Assembly: GCA_964526565.1 (NCBI GenBank)
Contig: CAZGMC010000084.1
Coordinates: forward strand, 1 to 18,813
Length of the DNA stretch: 18,813 bases
Origin: CAZGMC01 sp964526565
GTDB taxonomy: Bacteria; Pseudomonadota; Alphaproteobacteria; DSM-16000; Inquilinaceae
Direction: 5' to 3'
In this document: one piece after another, positions 8,506-17,805 of the stretch
How positions within the stretch are numbered: the first letter of the stretch is position 1
How the letters are laid out: each line of letters begins with the position of its first letter
Program-made: the position numbers and the translations under genes
The notes under the pieces: model-generated
What the model saw: only the letters and a program-made list of their open reading frames with translations
Database searches by the model: none
Told to the model about the DNA's origin: nothing

Positions 8506-9924
8506 ATGATCGACCTCGGCTTCCTGGCGGGACAAACGGTGGCGGTGCTGGGGCTCGGCAAGTCCGGGCTGGCGGCGGCGCGTTCCCTGCTGTCCGCCGG
8601 GGCCGAGGTGCGCGCCTGGGATGACGCCGCAAACGCCCGCGACGCCGCGGCGGTGCAGGGCATCCCGCTCGCCGACCTCGCTGCCGGGGCGCTCGACGGG
8701 GCGGCCATGCTGGTGCTCAGCCCCGGCATTCCGCGCGCCTGGCCACAGCCGCACCCGGCCGTGGCACGGGCGCTGGAGGGCGGCGTGCCGGTGGTCATGG
8801 ACATCGATCTGCTCGGCCGGGCGCAGCGCGAGGCGCGCTACATCGGCATCACCGGCACCAACGGCAAGTCGACCACGACGGCGCTGATCGGCCACATCCT
8901 GAAGCGCGCCGGCTTCAGGTGCGAGGTCGGCGGCAACCTGGGCACGCCGGCGCTGGCCCTGGCGCCGCTGGGCGCCGACGGCTGGTACGTGATCGAGCTC
9001 AGTTCCTATCAGCTCGAGACCGTGTCCGACGTGGCCTGGACGGTGGCGGTGTTCCTGAACATCTCGCCCGACCACCTCGACCGCTATCCGGACATGATGA
9101 CCTATGTGGCGGCCAAGACCCGGCTGTTCGACAACGCCGCGCCCGGCGCCACGGCGGTCATCGGCACCGACGACGACTGGTCGAACGCCGTCTACTACTA
9201 CCGCTCCTATCAGGGGCCGCACCGGGTGGTGCCCATCGCCGTGACCCTGCCGTCGCCGGGCGGCGTCTGGGTCGAGGACGGCCGGCTGATCGACGGCCTG
9301 GACGGCGACGGTACGCAGGTGCTCGATCTCGCCGAGGCGCCGGCCCTGCCCGGCATCCACAACTGGCAGAACGCCGCCGCCGCCTATGCCGCGGCGCGCG
9401 CCGCCGGGGTGGGCCGCGAGGCCGCCGTCGCGGCGATCCGCAGCTTCCCCGGCCTGCGTCACCGCCAGGAGCTGATCGCCGAGATCGGCGGCATCCGCTT
9501 CGTCAACGACAGCAAGGCCACCAATGCCGACGCCGCCGTCAAGGCGCTGGCCTGCTATCGCCCGATCTACTGGATCGCCGGCGGCCGTCCCAAGCCGGGC
9601 GGCCTGGCCGGCGTCGAGCCCGAGCTCGGCCGCGTCGCCCACGCCTTCCTGATCGGCGAGGCGAGCGACGACTTCGCCGCCTTTCTCGCCGCGCAGGTGC
9701 CGCCGGTGCCGACGACGGTGTGCGGCGATCTGGCCACCGCCGTCGCCGCGGCCTTCGAACAGGCCAAGGGCAACGGCCGGGGCGGCGTCGTGCTGCTGTC
9801 CCCGGCCTGCGCCTCGTTTGACCAGTACCCCAACTTCGAGGTGCGTGGCGACGCCTTCGTCAAGACGGTGCGCAGCCTGCTGCCGCAGATCGCCGGGACC
9901 GAAGGGGGAGGGACGACGGCATGA
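8506..9924 (+). CDS. murD: MurD, UDP-MurNAc-L-Ala:D-Glu ligase
   Basis: A cytoplasmic Mur ligase that adds D-glutamate, the second stem-peptide residue. It has 472 residues. The N-terminal Rossmann-like domain opens with VAVLGLGKSGLAAA, the ATP loop is GTNGKS at 117-122, and LSSYQLET, NISPDHLDRY and the C-terminal FVNDSKATN and LSPACASFDQ segments are typical of MurD. The ATG at 8506, five bases after mraY, gives the normal N-terminus although the frame is open further upstream. The purine-rich end of mraY (GAGG at 8494-8497) can serve as the ribosome site. The stop overlaps the ftsW start (ATGA). Confidence 0.97.
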   Translation: MIDLGFLAGQTVAVLGLGKSGLAAARSLLSAGAEVRAWDDAANARDAAAVQGIPLADLAAGALDGAAMLVLSPGIPRAWPQPHPAVARALEGGVPVVMDIDLLGRAQREARYIGITGTNGKSTTTALIGHILKRAGFRCEVGGNLGTPALALAPLGADGWYVIELSSYQLETVSDVAWTVAVFLNISPDHLDRYPDMMTYVAAKTRLFDNAAPGATAVIGTDDDWSNAVYYYRSYQGPHRVVPIAVTLPSPGGVWVEDGRLIDGLDGDGTQVLDLAEAPALPGIHNWQNAAAAYAAARAAGVGREAAVAAIRSFPGLRHRQELIAEIGGIRFVNDSKATNADAAVKALACYRPIYWIAGGRPKPGGLAGVEPELGRVAHAFLIGEASDDFAAFLAAQVPPVPTTVCGDLATAVAAAFEQAKGNGRGGVVLLSPACASFDQYPNFEVRGDAFVKTVRSLLPQIAGTEGGGTTA

Positions 9925-11048
9925 CCATCGGCGTCGCGCGCACCGATACCTCGATCCTGGGCCGCTGGTGGTGGACCGTCGACCGCTGGAGCCTGGCCGC
10001 GCTCGGCCTGCTGATGGGTGTCGGCGCCATCCTGATTGCCGCCGCCAGCCCGCCGGTCGCCGAGCGCCTCGGCCTCGACCAGTTCCATTTCGTCGAGCGC
10101 CACCTGATCATGATCGTGCCGGCGGTGGCGATCCTGCTCGGCTGCTCGCTGCTGTCGCCGGGTGGCGTGCGGCGGGTCTCGTTCGCGGTACTGGCGGCGG
10201 GCCTGCTCGGCCTGGTGGCGACGCTGGCAGTCGGCACCGAGATCAAGGGCGCGACCCGCTGGATTCACCTGCCCGGCATGTCGCTGCAACCGTCGGAATT
10301 CGTCAAGCCCGCCTTCGCCGTGGTCGCCGCCTGGTTGTTCAGCCAGCAGAAGACGCGCGACGCCTATCCCGGCCATCTGGTCGCCACCGCGCTCTGGGCG
10401 GTCATCCTTGGCCTGCTGCTGCTGCAGCCGGACATGGGCATGGCGGTGGTGCTGACGGCCATCTGGGGCGTGCAGTTCTTCCTGGCCGGCCTGCCCATGA
10501 TCCTGGTGCTGGTGCTGGGCATCCTGGCCGTCGGCGGCATGATCGGCTCCTACTTCCTGTTCGACCATGTCGCCAGCCGCATCGACCGGTTCCTCGACCC
10601 GTCCAGCGGCGACAGCTACCAGATCGACCGGTCGCTGGAGGCATTCATGAACGGCGGCCTGTGGGGCACCGGCCCCGGCGAGGGCACCGTCAAGCTGCTC
10701 ATCCCCGATGCCCATGCCGACTTCATCTTTGCCGTCGCCGGCGAGGAGTTCGGCCTGCTGCTGTGCCTGCTGCTGGTGGCGTTGTTCGCCTTCATCGTGC
10801 TGCGCGGCTTCATCCGTGTCGCCGCCGACGGCAGCCTGTTCGTCCTGCTGGCGGCAGCCGGGCTGCTGGCGCTGTTCGGCATCCAGGCGCTCGTCAACAT
10901 GGGCTCGACCCTGCACCTGATCCCCACCAAGGGCATGACCCTGCCGTTCGTCAGCTATGGCGGCTCGTCGCTGCTGGCACTGGCCTACGGTATGGGAATG
11001 ATGCTCGCGCTCACGCGCCGCCGTGCCGGCGCCGGAGGTGTGCCATGA
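9921..11048 (+). CDS. ftsW: FtsW, septal peptidoglycan glycosyltransferase (SEDS family)
   Basis: A polytopic membrane protein of the SEDS family that polymerises lipid II at the septum together with FtsI. It has 375 residues and eight to ten hydrophobic segments. Conserved parts include KGATRWIHLPGMSLQPSEF, the periplasmic-loop segment HADFIFAVAGEEFG with its conserved aspartate D267, and the C-terminal PTKGMTLPFVSYGGSS. GGGGGAGGG (9904-9912) lies 8 bases before the ATG. It overlaps murD on the left and murG on the right, each by an ATGA. FtsW rather than RodA is called from the dcw context and from the FtsW-like signatures. Confidence 0.96.
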   Translation: MTIGVARTDTSILGRWWWTVDRWSLAALGLLMGVGAILIAAASPPVAERLGLDQFHFVERHLIMIVPAVAILLGCSLLSPGGVRRVSFAVLAAGLLGLVATLAVGTEIKGATRWIHLPGMSLQPSEFVKPAFAVVAAWLFSQQKTRDAYPGHLVATALWAVILGLLLLQPDMGMAVVLTAIWGVQFFLAGLPMILVLVLGILAVGGMIGSYFLFDHVASRIDRFLDPSSGDSYQIDRSLEAFMNGGLWGTGPGEGTVKLLIPDAHADFIFAVAGEEFGLLLCLLLVALFAFIVLRGFIRVAADGSLFVLLAAAGLLALFGIQALVNMGSTLHLIPTKGMTLPFVSYGGSSLLALAYGMGMMLALTRRRAGAGGVP

Positions 11049-12226
11049 CCGCAGTTCCCCCGAGCGGCGCCGACCGGCAGCCGATCGTCCTCGCCGCCGG
11101 CGGCACCGGCGGCCACATGTTCCCGGCCGAGGCGCTGGCGCGGGAGCTGCTGGCCCGCGGCGAGCGGGTCGTCCTCGTCACCGACCGGCGCGGCCAGGCC
11201 TTCGACGAGAAGCTGCCGGACGTCGCCACCCACCGCATTCGCGCCGCCACGCCGAGCCGCGGCACGATCGGCCGCGTCCGCGCCGCGGCGGAGCTGTTCG
11301 CCGGCTACTGGCAGGCGCGCGCGCTGCTGCGCAGGCTGCGCCCCGCCGCCGCGGTCGGTTTCGGCAGCTATGCCTCGGTGCCGACCATGTATGCCGCGGC
11401 GAAGCTCGGCGTGCCGGTGGCGCTGCACGAGCAGAATGCCGTGCTCGGCCGCGCCAACCGGCTGCTGACCGGCAAGGCGCGCGTCATCGCCACGTCGTTT
11501 CCGAACCTGCGCGGCATCCGCGACGACGACCGGCCCAAGCTGGCGGTGACCGGCATGCCGGTGCGGCCGGCGGTCGCCGCCGTCGCCGGCAGCGCCTACA
11601 ACAAGCCGGACCCGGATGGGCCGATCGAGCTGCTGGTCACCGGCGGCAGCCAGGGCGCGCACGTCTTCGCCGAGCTGGTGCCGGCGGCGCTGGCGGCCAT
11701 GGCGCCGGAGGTCCGGGCACGCCTCAGCGTCGCCCAGCAGTGCCGGCCGGAGGACCTGGAGGCGGTACGCGCCGCCTATGCCGGCACCGGCATCGCGCAC
11801 AAGCTGGCGACGTTCTTCGACGACGTTCCGGAGCGGCTGGCCCGCGCCCACCTGGTCGTCAGCCGCGCCGGCGCTTCGACGGTGGCCGAGCTGGCCGCGG
11901 TCGGGCGGCCGGCGATCCTGGTGCCCTACCCGTTCGCCATGGACGACCACCAGTCGGCCAATGCCGCCGCCCTGGCCGATGGTGGCGGCGCCTGGCTGCA
12001 GCCGCAGACGACACTGACGCCGGAAACCCTGGCACGGATGATCGAATGCCTGCTGGCGGCGCCCGAAACGCTGGCCAAGGCGGCCGCGGCGGCCTGGGCG
12101 TTCGGCCGCGGCAACGCCGCCGCCCACCTTGCCGACGCGGTGCAGGAGCTGGCCGGCCGGCCGCGCGGAGACCATCGCCCGCACCCTAATCCCGTCCACC
12201 TGTTGCACCGGGAGGCCGCCGAATGA
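11045..12226 (+). CDS. murG: MurG, lipid II-forming GlcNAc transferase
   Basis: A GT-B glycosyltransferase at the inner face of the membrane that adds GlcNAc to lipid I, giving lipid II. It has 393 residues. The N-terminal donor-independent signature GGTGGHMFPA starts at residue 19. HEQNAVLGRANRLL, the linker GGSQGA, and the UDP-GlcNAc-binding segment SRAGASTVAELAAVGRPA followed by PYPFAMDDHQ are all present. The last 25 or so residues, beyond the usual end, form a polar tail with several histidines and prolines; the corresponding DNA also carries the murC ribosome site. Starts in an ATGA overlap with ftsW and ends in one with murC. Confidence 0.96.
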   Translation: MTAVPPSGADRQPIVLAAGGTGGHMFPAEALARELLARGERVVLVTDRRGQAFDEKLPDVATHRIRAATPSRGTIGRVRAAAELFAGYWQARALLRRLRPAAAVGFGSYASVPTMYAAAKLGVPVALHEQNAVLGRANRLLTGKARVIATSFPNLRGIRDDDRPKLAVTGMPVRPAVAAVAGSAYNKPDPDGPIELLVTGGSQGAHVFAELVPAALAAMAPEVRARLSVAQQCRPEDLEAVRAAYAGTGIAHKLATFFDDVPERLARAHLVVSRAGASTVAELAAVGRPAILVPYPFAMDDHQSANAAALADGGGAWLQPQTTLTPETLARMIECLLAAPETLAKAAAAAWAFGRGNAAAHLADAVQELAGRPRGDHRPHPNPVHLLHREAAE

Positions 12227-13671
12227 GGGAGATGCCGCTCGACATCGGCACGATCCACTTCGTCGGCATCGGCGGGATCGGCATGAGCGGGATCGCCGAG
12301 GTCCTGCACAATCTCGGCTATGCCGTGCGCGGCAGCGACATCGCCGAGAACGCCAACGTCAAGCGGCTGCGCGGCCTGGGCATCCCGGTCACCGTCGGCC
12401 ACCGCGCCGAGAACGTCGGCCAGGCCGCCGTGGTCGTCGTGTCCTCGGCGATCAAGCCCGACAACCCGGAGATGGCGGCGGCGCGGGCGGCGCTGATCCC
12501 CATCGTCCGCCGCGCGGAGATGCTGGGCGAGCTGATGCGGCTGAAGTGGTCGATCGCCGTCGGCGGTACCCACGGCAAGACCACGACCACCTCGCTGGTC
12601 GCCGCCATGCTGGAGAGCGCCGGGTTCGACCCGACCGTCATCAACGGCGGCATCATCAATGCCTACGGCACCAATGCGCGGCTGGGCAGCAGTGACTGGA
12701 TGGTGGTCGAGGCCGACGAGAGCGACGGCACCTTCACCCGCCTGCCGGCGACCATCGCCGTCGTCACCAACATCGACCCCGAGCACCTCGACCACTACGG
12801 CGACTTCGACGCCGTGCGCCAGGCATTCGAGCAGTTCGTGACCAACGTGCCGTTCTACGGCTTCGCCGCCATGTGCATCGACCACCCCGAGGTCCAGGCC
12901 ATGATCCCGCGGGTGCTCGACCGGCGCATCGTCACCTACGGTTTCTCGCCCCAGGCCGACGTGCGTGCCGTGCGCCTGGAGATGACGACGGCCGACAGCG
13001 CCTTCGATGTCGTGCTGACCGAGCGGGTCACCGGCCGCACCCGGACGATCGCCGGCGTGCGCCTGCCCATGCTGGGCCACCACAACGTGCAGAACGCGCT
13101 GGCCGCCATCGCCGTGGCCAGCGAGATGGGCCTGGAGGACGCGCGCATCGCCGGCTGCCTGGCCCGCTTCGGCGGCGTCAAGCGGCGCTTCACCAGGACC
13201 GGCGAGGCCAACGGCGTCACCGTCATCGACGACTACGGCCATCACCCGGTGGAGATCGCCGCGGTGCTGTCGGCGGCGCGCCTCAGCCTCGGGCCCTCGC
13301 ACCGGGTCATCGCCGTGGTCCAGCCGCACCGCTACAGCCGGCTGGCCAGCCTGTTCGAGGAATTCTGCACCTGCTTCAACGACGCCGATGCGGTCATCGT
13401 CGCCGACGTCTACCCGGCCGGTGAGAAGCCGATCGAGGGTGTGCACCGTGACGCGCTGGTCAACGGCCTGCGCAACCACGGCCACCGCATGGTGCTGCCG
13501 CTGTCCGGCCCGGAGGCGCTGGCCGCCATGGTCCACCGCCTGGTCGCACCGGGCGACATGGTCGTGTGCCTGGGCGCCGGCACCGTCTCGGTCTGGGCCA
13601 ACGCCCTGCCCGACCAGTTGCAGGCGCTCTGCGACGCCGCCGCGCCGGCGCGCATGGAGGCTGGGCGATGA
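12223..13671 (+). CDS. murC: MurC, UDP-MurNAc:L-Ala ligase
   Basis: A cytoplasmic Mur ligase that adds L-alanine, the first stem-peptide residue. It has 482 residues. The N-terminal nucleotide fold has GIGGIGMSG, the ATP loop is GTHGKT at 115-120, and EADESDGTF, the NIDPEHLDHYG segment and DDYGHHPVEI are characteristic of MurC. GGGAGG (12210-12215) lies 7 bases before the ATG at 12223; a second ATG three codons on is possible but worse spaced. The start overlaps the murG stop and the end overlaps murB, both as ATGA. Confidence 0.97.
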   Translation: MREMPLDIGTIHFVGIGGIGMSGIAEVLHNLGYAVRGSDIAENANVKRLRGLGIPVTVGHRAENVGQAAVVVVSSAIKPDNPEMAAARAALIPIVRRAEMLGELMRLKWSIAVGGTHGKTTTTSLVAAMLESAGFDPTVINGGIINAYGTNARLGSSDWMVVEADESDGTFTRLPATIAVVTNIDPEHLDHYGDFDAVRQAFEQFVTNVPFYGFAAMCIDHPEVQAMIPRVLDRRIVTYGFSPQADVRAVRLEMTTADSAFDVVLTERVTGRTRTIAGVRLPMLGHHNVQNALAAIAVASEMGLEDARIAGCLARFGGVKRRFTRTGEANGVTVIDDYGHHPVEIAAVLSAARLSLGPSHRVIAVVQPHRYSRLASLFEEFCTCFNDADAVIVADVYPAGEKPIEGVHRDALVNGLRNHGHRMVLPLSGPEALAAMVHRLVAPGDMVVCLGAGTVSVWANALPDQLQALCDAAAPARMEAGR

Positions 13672-14636
13672 CCGCGGCGGCACTGACGGAGGACGCCATG
13701 GCGGGCGGCGATCTGGCCGACCGGCTGCGGGCGGCGGTGCCGGGCCTGCGCGGGCGGCTGACCGCCGGCGCGCCGCTGGCCCACCTCACCTGGTTCCGCG
13801 TCGGCGGCCCGGCCGAGGTGATGGTCCGGCCGGCCGACCGCGACGACCTGGCGGCGTTTCTGGCCGGCTGCCCGGCCGGCGTGCCGGTGACGGCAATGGG
13901 CGTCGCGTCGAACCTGCTGGTCCGCGACGGCGGCGTGCCGGGCGTCGTGATCCGGCTCGGCCGCGGCTTCGTCGACATCGTCGCCGACGGCGACACCGTC
14001 ACCGCCGGGGCCGGTGCGCTCGACGCCAACGTGGCGCGGGTGGCGGCCGAGGCCGGACTGGCCGGGCTGGAGTTCCTGATCGGCATTCCCGGCACGATCG
14101 GCGGCGCCCTGCGCATGAACGCCGGCGCCTATGGCAGTGAGATCAAGGACGTGCTGGTCCGGGCCACGGCGGTCGACCGCGCCGGCCGCGTCCACGGCCT
14201 GGCGCCGGAGGACATGGACCTCGGCTATCGCCACTGCGGCTGCCCGGCCGACTGGGTCTTCACCGAGGCCGTGTTCCGCGGCCGGCCCGGCGACCGCAAC
14301 GCCGTGATCGCGCGCATGACGGAGATCGCCGCGACGCGCGCCGCGACGCAGCCGATCCGGACCCGCACCGGCGGCTCCACCTTCGCCAATCCCGACGGGC
14401 ACAAGGCCTGGCAGCTGATCGACGCGGCCGGCTGCCGCGGCCTGCGCCGCGGCGGTGCCCAGGTGTCCGAGCAGCACACCAACTTCCTCATCAACACCGG
14501 CGACGCCTCCGCCGCCGACCTGGAGGGTCTGGGCGAGGAGGTGCGCCGCCGCGTCCATGCGATGTCCGCCATCGAGCTGCGCTGGGAGATCCGCCGCATC
14601 GGCGTGCCGGCGGCGACGGAGGGCGGCCATGGCTAG
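13668..14636 (+). CDS. murB: MurB, UDP-N-acetylenolpyruvoylglucosamine reductase
   Basis: An FAD-dependent, NADPH-using enzyme that reduces UDP-GlcNAc-enolpyruvate to UDP-MurNAc, the substrate of MurC. It has 322 residues. The FAD-binding region contains GVASNLLVRDGG and GIPGTIGGALRMNAGAYG. Likely catalytic residues are S237 in TGGSTFANP and E307 in LRWEIRRIG. The arrangement resembles the shorter type II MurB form rather than the E. coli form. Two starts are possible: ATG 13668, in an ATGA overlap with murC and with GGAGG at 13656-13660, and ATG 13698, with GGAGG at 13688-13692. The upstream one is given. The 3' end overlaps ddl by 8 bases. Confidence 0.95.
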   Translation: MTAAALTEDAMAGGDLADRLRAAVPGLRGRLTAGAPLAHLTWFRVGGPAEVMVRPADRDDLAAFLAGCPAGVPVTAMGVASNLLVRDGGVPGVVIRLGRGFVDIVADGDTVTAGAGALDANVARVAAEAGLAGLEFLIGIPGTIGGALRMNAGAYGSEIKDVLVRATAVDRAGRVHGLAPEDMDLGYRHCGCPADWVFTEAVFRGRPGDRNAVIARMTEIAATRAATQPIRTRTGGSTFANPDGHKAWQLIDAAGCRGLRRGGAQVSEQHTNFLINTGDASAADLEGLGEEVRRRVHAMSAIELRWEIRRIGVPAATEGGHG

Positions 14637-15561
14637 CCGCAACGCAAAGCACGTCGCCGTCCTGATGGGCGGCTGGTCGGCCGAGCGGCAGGTCAGCCTG
14701 GTCTCGGGCGAGGCCGCGGCGCAGGCGCTGGCCGAGGAGGGCTACCGCGTCACCGCCATCGATGTCGGCCGCGACCTGCAGGCATTGCTTGCGGCGCTGA
14801 CGCCGCCGCCGAACGTGGCCTTCAACGCGCTGCACGGCCAGGGCGGCGAGGACGGCGTCATCCAGGGCGTGCTGGAGATCCTCCGCATTCCCTACACGCA
14901 TTCCGGTGTCGCCGCCTCGGCTGCGGCAATGAACAAGCCGATGACCAAGCGCCTGCTCGGCACCGTCGGCATCCGCTCGCCCGAGGGCATCGTCGCCGGA
15001 GCCCGCGAGGTCGCCGCCCGCCATGTCATGCGGCCGCCCTACGTGGTCAAGCCGGCGGCGGAGGGCTCCAGCGTCGGCGTGCGGCTGGTGCACGAGGCCG
15101 GCAATGCGCCGCCGCTCGACCTGGCCCACTGGCCGTTCGGCGACACGGTGCTCGTCGAGGAATACATCCCCGGCCGCGAGCTGACCGTCGGCGTCATGGG
15201 CGACCGCGCCCTGACCGTGACCGAGATCCGGCACAGCCACGGCTTCTTCGACTATGACGCCAAGTACACCAAGGGCCATGCCGTGCACGAGCTGCCGGCG
15301 CCGCTGCCGGCCGCAGTGTTCGAGGCGGTGCTGGACCAGGCCGTGCTGGCCCACCGGACGCTGGGCTGCGCCGGGGTCAGCCGCAGCGACTTCCGCTATG
15401 ACGACACCAGGCCGGGCGTCGACGGCCTGTACTTCCTGGAGATCAACACGCAGCCCGGCTTCACGCCGGTCTCGCTCGTGCCAGAACAGGCCGAGCATGT
15501 CGGCATTCCGTTCCGCGAACTGTGCGCCTGGCTGGTGGAGACCGCGACATGCCACGGGTGA
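14629..15561 (+). CDS. ddl: Ddl, D-alanine-D-alanine ligase
   Basis: A cytoplasmic ATP-grasp ligase that joins two D-alanines to make the dipeptide used by MurF. It has 310 residues, close to E. coli DdlB (306). The N-terminal VAVLMGGWSAERQVSL carries the D-Ala-binding glutamate E19; NALHGQGGEDG, the KPAAEGSSVGV ATP-binding stretch and the metal-binding EINTQPGFT follow in order. The ATG at 14629 lies within the end of murB and has GGAGGG at 14618-14623, 5 bases upstream; the longer open frame through murB is not used. The 3' end overlaps ftsQ by 13 bases. DdlB-like placement next to ftsQ is usual. Confidence 0.96.
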   Translation: MASRNAKHVAVLMGGWSAERQVSLVSGEAAAQALAEEGYRVTAIDVGRDLQALLAALTPPPNVAFNALHGQGGEDGVIQGVLEILRIPYTHSGVAASAAAMNKPMTKRLLGTVGIRSPEGIVAGAREVAARHVMRPPYVVKPAAEGSSVGVRLVHEAGNAPPLDLAHWPFGDTVLVEEYIPGRELTVGVMGDRALTVTEIRHSHGFFDYDAKYTKGHAVHELPAPLPAAVFEAVLDQAVLAHRTLGCAGVSRSDFRYDDTRPGVDGLYFLEINTQPGFTPVSLVPEQAEHVGIPFRELCAWLVETATCHG

Positions 15562-16397
15562 ACGCACGCACCGTCAAGAAACCCCAGCCGCCACGGCGTC
15601 GGCCGCCACCACGCCGGCTCAAGCTGGCCCTGTGGGGCGGCTCGATGGCGCTGGTGCTGGTCCTGATCGCCGGCGCCGGCACGCTGGCGTGGTCCAGCGG
15701 CTGGGGCGGGCGCGCCGTGCAGAGCGTGCGCGGCGGCGTCGTCGAGCTGACCGTCAAGGCCGGCTTCAGCGTGCAGGAGGTGCTGGTCATCGGCCGGCGG
15801 TCGACCGAGGCGGAAGCGCTGCTGGCCGCCGTCGGCGTGCGCCGCGGCGACCCGATCCTGGCGTTCGACCCCGACGCGGTCAGGGCGGCGATCATCGACC
15901 TGCCCTGGGTGCGCAACGCCACCGTCGAGCGGCGCCTGCCCGACACCATCGTCATCCGGCTGGAGGAACGGCGGCCGATGGCGCTGTGGCAGCACGGCGG
16001 ACGGTTCGTCGTCGTCGACCGGGAGGGGGTGGAGCTGACCGATGACCGCCTCGACCGCTTCGCCGGCCTGCCGCTGGTGGTCGGCGCCGGCGCCCCGGCG
16101 CATGCTGCGGGCTTCCTGGCACTGCTGCACACCGAGCCGCTGGTGGCCGGCCGCGTCCGGGCAGCGGTGTGGGTCGGCGGCCGGCACTGGGAACTGCGCC
16201 TGGACAACGACGTGGCGGTGCGCCTGCCAGAGGACGACGTGGCCGCGGCGCTGCGCCGGCTGGCCCTGGCGGAGCAGGACGCCGGCCTGTTCGACCGCGA
16301 CATCGTCGCCATCGACCTGCGCTTCGACGACCGGATGATCATTCAGGCGTCGCCCCTGGCGGCGGAGCGCCGGCGGCTGCCGGAAGAAAACACCTGA
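15549..16397 (+). CDS. ftsQ: FtsQ, divisome protein with POTRA domain
   Basis: A bitopic membrane protein that recruits FtsL and FtsB to the division site. The 282-residue product has a strongly basic, proline-rich cytoplasmic tail (residues 1-25), one membrane segment (about 30-49) and a periplasmic part. The POTRA domain spans roughly 73-141: FSVQEVLVIGRR, a GDPILAFD segment, the PWVRNATVERRLPDTIVIRLEE strand region split as PWVRNATVERR and PDTIVIRLEE, then RRPMALW. The FtsQ-type C-terminal domain follows to the end. ATG 15549 is preferred over a GTG nine codons earlier because GGAG (15537-15540) is well placed for it. It overlaps ddl by 13 bases. Confidence 0.93.
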   Translation: MPRVNARTVKKPQPPRRRPPPRRLKLALWGGSMALVLVLIAGAGTLAWSSGWGGRAVQSVRGGVVELTVKAGFSVQEVLVIGRRSTEAEALLAAVGVRRGDPILAFDPDAVRAAIIDLPWVRNATVERRLPDTIVIRLEERRPMALWQHGGRFVVVDREGVELTDDRLDRFAGLPLVVGAGAPAHAAGFLALLHTEPLVAGRVRAAVWVGGRHWELRLDNDVAVRLPEDDVAAALRRLALAEQDAGLFDRDIVAIDLRFDDRMIIQASPLAAERRRLPEENT

Positions 16398-16446
16398 CCT
16401 TACCGCAACAAGGGGGCGCCTTCGCGGCGACGGGGAAGACACGACG
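16398..16446 (+). other. ftsQ-ftsA spacer with ribosome site
   Basis: A 49-base gap. GGGGAAG (16432-16438) is the likely ftsA ribosome-binding site, 8 bases before its ATG. A small stem, CGCC (16417-16420) with GGCG (16426-16429), lies just upstream. No T-tract follows, so it is not a terminator. Confidence 0.5.
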
Positions 16447-17715
16447 ATGGGGTTCTACGGCAAGCGGCACAAGCCCAAGGGACGCGGCGAACTGGTGGCG
16501 GCGCTCGACGTCGGCACGACCAAGGTCGTGTGCTTCATCGGCCGCGTCGGCGAGGGCGGCCGGCCCCGCATCGTCGGCATCGGCCATCAGGTCAGCCGCG
16601 GCCTGCGCGGCGGCGCCGTGATCGACATGGAGGCCGCCGAGGCGGCCATCGGCAGCGCCGTCAATGCCGCCGAGCAGATGGCCGGCGAGACCATCCGCGA
16701 GGTGCTGGTCAGCATGGCCGGCGGCCACCCCACCTCGCAGACCGTCGGCGTCGAGGTCGACATCGCCGGCCATCAGGTCACCGACGGCGACCTGCGCCAG
16801 GCGCTGCGCGTCTACCACGAGGCCGACCTGCCGCCCGACACCGAGCTGATCCACGCCATCCCGGTGAACTATGCCATCGACGGCAGCCGCGGCGTCCGCG
16901 ACCCGCGCGGCATGTACGGCGAGACCCTGAGTGTCGACCTGCACCTGGTGACCGCCGGCACCGGCGCGATGCGCAACCTGGCCACGTGCGTCCAGGGCTG
17001 TCACCTGGAGATCGGCGCCTTCGTCACCTCGCCCTACGCCGCCGGGCTGGCCTGCCTGGTCGAGGACGAGCTGGAGCTGGGCTGCGCCCTGATCGACCTG
17101 GGCGGCGGCACCACCAGCATCGCCGTGTTCTTCGACGGTCACCTGGTGTTCACCGACTGCGTGGCGATCGGCGGCGTGCACGTCACCAACGACATCGCCC
17201 GCGGCCTCGGCACGCCGGTCAGCCAGGCCGAGCGCATGAAGACGCTGTACGGCAGCGCCCAGGTCCATCCCGCCGACGAGCGCGAAATGATCGACGTGCC
17301 GCCGGTCGGCGACCGCGAGCCGGGCCAGACCAACCACGTGCCGAAGAGCCGGCTGACCCGCATCATCCAGCCGCGGCTGGAGGAGATCTTCGAGCTGGTC
17401 CGCGAGCGCCTGGAGGCCAGCGGCTTCGACCGGGTGGCCGGCCGCAACATCGTGCTGACCGGCGGCGCCAGCCAGCTCCAGGGCGTGCGCGAGCTGGCCC
17501 AGACCATCCTGGACAAGCAGGTGCGCATGGGCCGGCCGCGGCCCGTCGCCGGGCTGGCGGAGTCCACCGCCGGGCCGGCCTTCGCCGCGGCCAACGGCCT
17601 GCTGGCCCATGCCGCCCGGCACTACAACGACATGGCCGTGCTTGCCCGGCTCGAGGACGACTCCGCCGGCGGCCTGCTCGGCCGCATTGGAGGATGGATC
17701 CGTGAGTACCTGTAG
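16447..17715 (+). CDS. ftsA: FtsA, actin-like membrane anchor of FtsZ
   Basis: An actin-fold ATPase that tethers FtsZ filaments to the inner membrane and recruits later divisome proteins. It has 422 residues. The phosphate 1 motif is LDVGTTK near residue 20, the phosphate 2 motif is LIDLGGGTTS at 215-224, and the adenosine region has LTGGASQLQGV. The protein ends in an amphipathic helix, GRIGGWIREYL, matching the membrane-targeting sequence expected of FtsA. The start at 16447 follows a 49-base gap after ftsQ. It is followed by a 90-base gap before ftsZ, the widest in the cluster. Confidence 0.97.
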   Translation: MGFYGKRHKPKGRGELVAALDVGTTKVVCFIGRVGEGGRPRIVGIGHQVSRGLRGGAVIDMEAAEAAIGSAVNAAEQMAGETIREVLVSMAGGHPTSQTVGVEVDIAGHQVTDGDLRQALRVYHEADLPPDTELIHAIPVNYAIDGSRGVRDPRGMYGETLSVDLHLVTAGTGAMRNLATCVQGCHLEIGAFVTSPYAAGLACLVEDELELGCALIDLGGGTTSIAVFFDGHLVFTDCVAIGGVHVTNDIARGLGTPVSQAERMKTLYGSAQVHPADEREMIDVPPVGDREPGQTNHVPKSRLTRIIQPRLEEIFELVRERLEASGFDRVAGRNIVLTGGASQLQGVRELAQTILDKQVRMGRPRPVAGLAESTAGPAFAAANGLLAHAARHYNDMAVLARLEDDSAGGLLGRIGGWIREYL

Positions 17716-17805
17716 ACGCGGACACAGCGCCCGGGCGCCGATGGAGCCGACGCCTGGGCGACTTGGCGACGACGAAACAGCCGTTGGAACCGGAGGGAGG
17801 CTGGC
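17716..17805 (+). promoter_or_regulatory. ftsA-ftsZ intergenic region with 12-bp palindrome
   Basis: This 90-base gap contains a perfect 12-bp palindrome, GCGCCCGGGCGC (17727-17738), and a near-copy of its centre, CGCCTGGGCG (17751-17760). GGAGGGAGG (17792-17800), 5 bases before the ftsZ ATG, is the strongest ribosome site in the window and fits high FtsZ production. I could not identify a convincing promoter, though separate ftsZ promoters are known in other alphaproteobacteria. Confidence 0.45.
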